Assembly: GCF_001661075.1 (NCBI RefSeq)
Contig: NZ_CP014870.1
Location: 6,081,703 to 6,145,702, forward strand
Origin: Pseudomonas silesiensis
GTDB lineage: Bacteria > Pseudomonadota > Gammaproteobacteria > Pseudomonadales > Pseudomonadaceae
Reading direction: 5' to 3'
DNA length: 64,000 nt
The notes below the pieces were generated by a model that worked only from the letters and a program-made list of their open reading frames with translations, made no database searches and was not told the DNA's origin. The translations under genes and the position numbers were made by a program. How positions within the stretch are numbered: position 1 is the stretch's first letter; each line of letters begins with the position of its first letter. Shown here one piece after another: positions 61,936 to 64,000 of this stretch.

Positions 61936-64000
61936 TCAGCCTTGTTTTTTGGTAACAGTTTCGACGATGTGCGACGGAGCTGTATTGTATTTTTTGAATT
62001 CCATAGAGTAGCTTGCGCGACCTTGGGACATGGAACGGACGTCGGTCGCATAACCGAACATCTCACCCAGCGGAACTTCGGCACGAATTACTTTGCCGGA
62101 GACCGTGTCTTCCATACCCAGGATCATGCCGCGACGACGGTTAAGGTCGCCCATCACGTCACCCATATAGTCTTCAGGTGTAACAACCTCTACCGCCATG
62201 ATTGGCTCAAGCAACTCACCACCGCCCTTCTGGGCCAGTTGCTTGGTTGCCATGGAAGCAGCCACCTTGAACGCCATCTCGTTGGAGTCGACGTCGTGGT
62301 AGGAACCATCAAACACGGTAGCCTTCAGGCCGATCAGCGGATAGCCGGCAACAACGCCGTTCTTCATCTGCTCTTCGATACCCTTCTGGATAGCCGGGAT
62401 GTATTCCTTAGGAACCACACCACCCACTACTTCGTTCACGAATTGCAGACCTTCCTGACCTTCGTCAGCAGGAGCAAAGCGGATCCAGCAGTGACCGAAC
62501 TGGCCACGACCGCCGGACTGGCGAACGAACTTGCCTTCAATTTCGCAGTTCTTCGTGATGCGCTCACGGTACGAAACTTGAGGCTTACCGATGTTGGCTT
62601 CGACGTTGAACTCACGGCGCATCCGGTCAACCAGGATGTCCAGGTGCAACTCGCCCATGCCGGAGATGATCGTTTGACCAGTCTCTTCGTCGGTTTTAAC
62701 GCGGAAAGATGGATCTTCCTGAGCAAGCTTGCCCAGAGCGATACCCATTTTTTCCTGGTCGTCCTTGGTCTTAGGCTCTACGGCAACCGAAATAACCGGC
62801 TCCGGGAAGTCCATGCGAACCAGGATGATTGGCTTGTCAGCATTGCACAAAGTCTCACCAGTGGTGACGTCCTTCATGCCGATCAAGGCCGCGATGTCGC
62901 CAGCGCGTACTTCCTTGATTTCTTCACGGGCGTTTGCGTGCATTTGCACCATACGACCCACACGCTCTTTCTTGCCTTTAACCGAGTTGATCACGCCGTC
63001 GCCGGAGGCCAACACGCCCGAGTAAACGCGGACGAAGGTCAAGGTACCCACGAATGGGTCGGTAGCGATCTTGAACGCCAGAGCCGAGAACGGCTCGCTG
63101 TCGTCTGCGTGACGCTCCATTTCCTTGGTCTCGTCATCCGGGTCAGTACCCTTGATGGCAGGAATGTCGGTAGGAGCAGGCAGGTAGTCGATCACGGCGT
63201 CGAGAACCAGGGGAACGCCCTTGTTCTTGAAGGAAGAACCGCAAACAGCCAGGACGATCTCACCAGCGATAGTACGCTGACGCAGAGCGGCCTTGATTTC
63301 CGCGTTGGTGAGTTCTTCACCTTCGAGGTACTTGTTCATCAGCTCTTCGCTGGCTTCGGCCGCAGCCTCAACCATGTTGCCGCGCCATTCGTCAGCCAGT
63401 TCCTGCAGTTCAGCAGGGATAGGCTTGCGAACTGGAACCATGCCTTTGTCAGCGTCATTCCAGTAAACAGCTTCCATGGCGAGCAGATCAATCTGACCCT
63501 GGAAGTTGTCTTCGGAACCGATGGCCAACTGGATTGGAACCGGGGTGTGACCCAGACGCTGCTTGATCTGACCGATCACGCGCAGGAAGTTCGCACCAGC
63601 ACGGTCCATCTTGTTTACGTAAACAAGACGTGGAACGCCGTACTTGTTGGCTTGACGCCATACGGTTTCCGACTGAGGCTCAACGCCCGAGGTACCGCAG
63701 AACACAACGACCGCGCCGTCGAGAACACGCAGGGAACGCTCAACTTCAATAGTGAAGTCAACGTGGCCCGGGGTGTCGATGACGTTGAAGCGGTATTGGT
63801 CCTTGTGCTGCTTCTCGGAACCCTGCCAGAAGGCGGTGATGGCAGCAGAAGTAATGGTAATACCACGCTCCTGCTCCTGCACCATCCAGTCTGTGGTCGC
63901 GGCGCCGTCATGCACCTCGCCCATTTTGTGACTTTTGCCAGTGTAAAAAAGGACGCGCTCGGTGGTGGTGGTTTTACCAGCATCCACGTGAGCGACGATA
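61936..64000 (-). CDS. fusA: elongation factor G, C-terminal part
   Basis: Partial: the first few residues lie beyond the right edge. The window enters at the G1 loop ([20 protein letters not shown]). G3 is DTPGHVDFT and G4 is VNKMDRAG. Domains II-V follow to the C-terminus [20 protein letters not shown] and beyond, ending TVTKKQG. EF-G is the GTPase that translocates tRNA and mRNA. At about 688 visible residues it is near full length. It lies upstream of tuf in the usual rpsL-rpsG-fusA-tuf order. Confidence 0.98.
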   Translation of the reverse strand, partial: IVAHVDAGKTTTTERVLFYTGKSHKMGEVHDGAATTDWMVQEQERGITITSAAITAFWQGSEKQHKDQYRFNVIDTPGHVDFTIEVERSLRVLDGAVVVFCGTSGVEPQSETVWRQANKYGVPRLVYVNKMDRAGANFLRVIGQIKQRLGHTPVPIQLAIGSEDNFQGQIDLLAMEAVYWNDADKGMVPVRKPIPAELQELADEWRGNMVEAAAEASEELMNKYLEGEELTNAEIKAALRQRTIAGEIVLAVCGSSFKNKGVPLVLDAVIDYLPAPTDIPAIKGTDPDDETKEMERHADDSEPFSALAFKIATDPFVGTLTFVRVYSGVLASGDGVINSVKGKKERVGRMVQMHANAREEIKEVRAGDIAALIGMKDVTTGETLCNADKPIILVRMDFPEPVISVAVEPKTKDDQEKMGIALGKLAQEDPSFRVKTDEETGQTIISGMGELHLDILVDRMRREFNVEANIGKPQVSYRERITKNCEIEGKFVRQSGGRGQFGHCWIRFAPADEGQEGLQFVNEVVGGVVPKEYIPAIQKGIEEQMKNGVVAGYPLIGLKATVFDGSYHDVDSNEMAFKVAASMATKQLAQKGGGELLEPIMAVEVVTPEDYMGDVMGDLNRRRGMILGMEDTVSGKVIRAEVPLGEMFGYATDVRSMSQGRASYSMEFKKYNTAPSHIVETVTKKQG

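Noticed and set aside
1..64000. CRISPR array, prophage, restriction-modification or toxin-antitoxin genes
   Set aside because: None of the genes carries the relevant motifs; all short repeats are dispersed REP-type palindromes rather than regularly spaced arrays.

Overview
The window is a chromosomal segment of a Pseudomonas of the fluorescens group. This rests on the gene order (riboflavin cluster; ssb-MFS-uvrA-ferritin-katA-alpha/spc/S10 ribosomal operons-tuf-fusA), the GC-rich codon use, and at least fourteen dispersed palindromic repeats of the GTGGGAGCGGGCTTGCTCGCGA type that are typical of these genomes. No phage, integrase, CRISPR array, tRNA or rRNA gene is visible.

Layout: 1-7173 (all minus strand) is a cofactor cluster: nrdR, ribD, ribE, ribBA, ribH, nusB, thiL, pgpA, a periplasmic solute-binding protein and the start of ribA. 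The genes are tightly packed and several overlap by 4 nt. The GTP cyclohydrolase half of RibBA has lost its zinc cysteines, while the separate RibA keeps the matching motif. 7262-7419 is a MITE-like inverted-repeat element. 7462-9631 holds a YbaY-type lipoprotein, a methyltransferase and a thioredoxin-TPR co-chaperone. 9780-13497 holds a small conserved protein and, divergently, a four-gene ZrgA/ABC/DUF3299 cluster behind a Zur-like palindrome. 13733-16381 carries an OmpW porin and an epimerase/RmlD-like pair. 16704-21020 is a full-length Lhr helicase, followed by an MscS-family channel and an MFS exporter. 25020-28412 is a truncated DUF72 gene coupled to a ybhP-clsB-ybhN phospholipid operon. 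28514-32328 holds an alpha/beta hydrolase with a DUF3182 gene, and a GlxA-type regulator divergent from an isochorismatase-like hydrolase.

32740-39360 is the most interesting region: DUF2170 (YjfI), PspA-like (YjfJ), DUF2491 (YjfK), DUF350 (YjfL), DUF1190 lipoprotein (YjfM) and a glutathionylspermidine-synthase-like ATP-grasp enzyme (YjfC), then an OsmC-YcaO fusion, ended by a strong terminator. This looks like an envelope-stress or polyamine/peptide-modification system that is conserved but poorly characterised.

39435-64000 is conserved housekeeping: ssb, a YajR-like MFS protein, uvrA, a ferritin lacking the haem methionine, katA, then the alpha operon (rplQ-rpsM), rpmJ, the spc operon (secY-rplN), the S10 operon (rpsQ-rpsJ), tuf and a partial fusA, all minus strand except uvrA. 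Sigma70-like promoters with 17-bp spacers can be read in front of rpsJ, rpsM and rpsH. Dispersed repeats are common from 0 to 34 kb; beyond that there is only one, at 44.5 kb.
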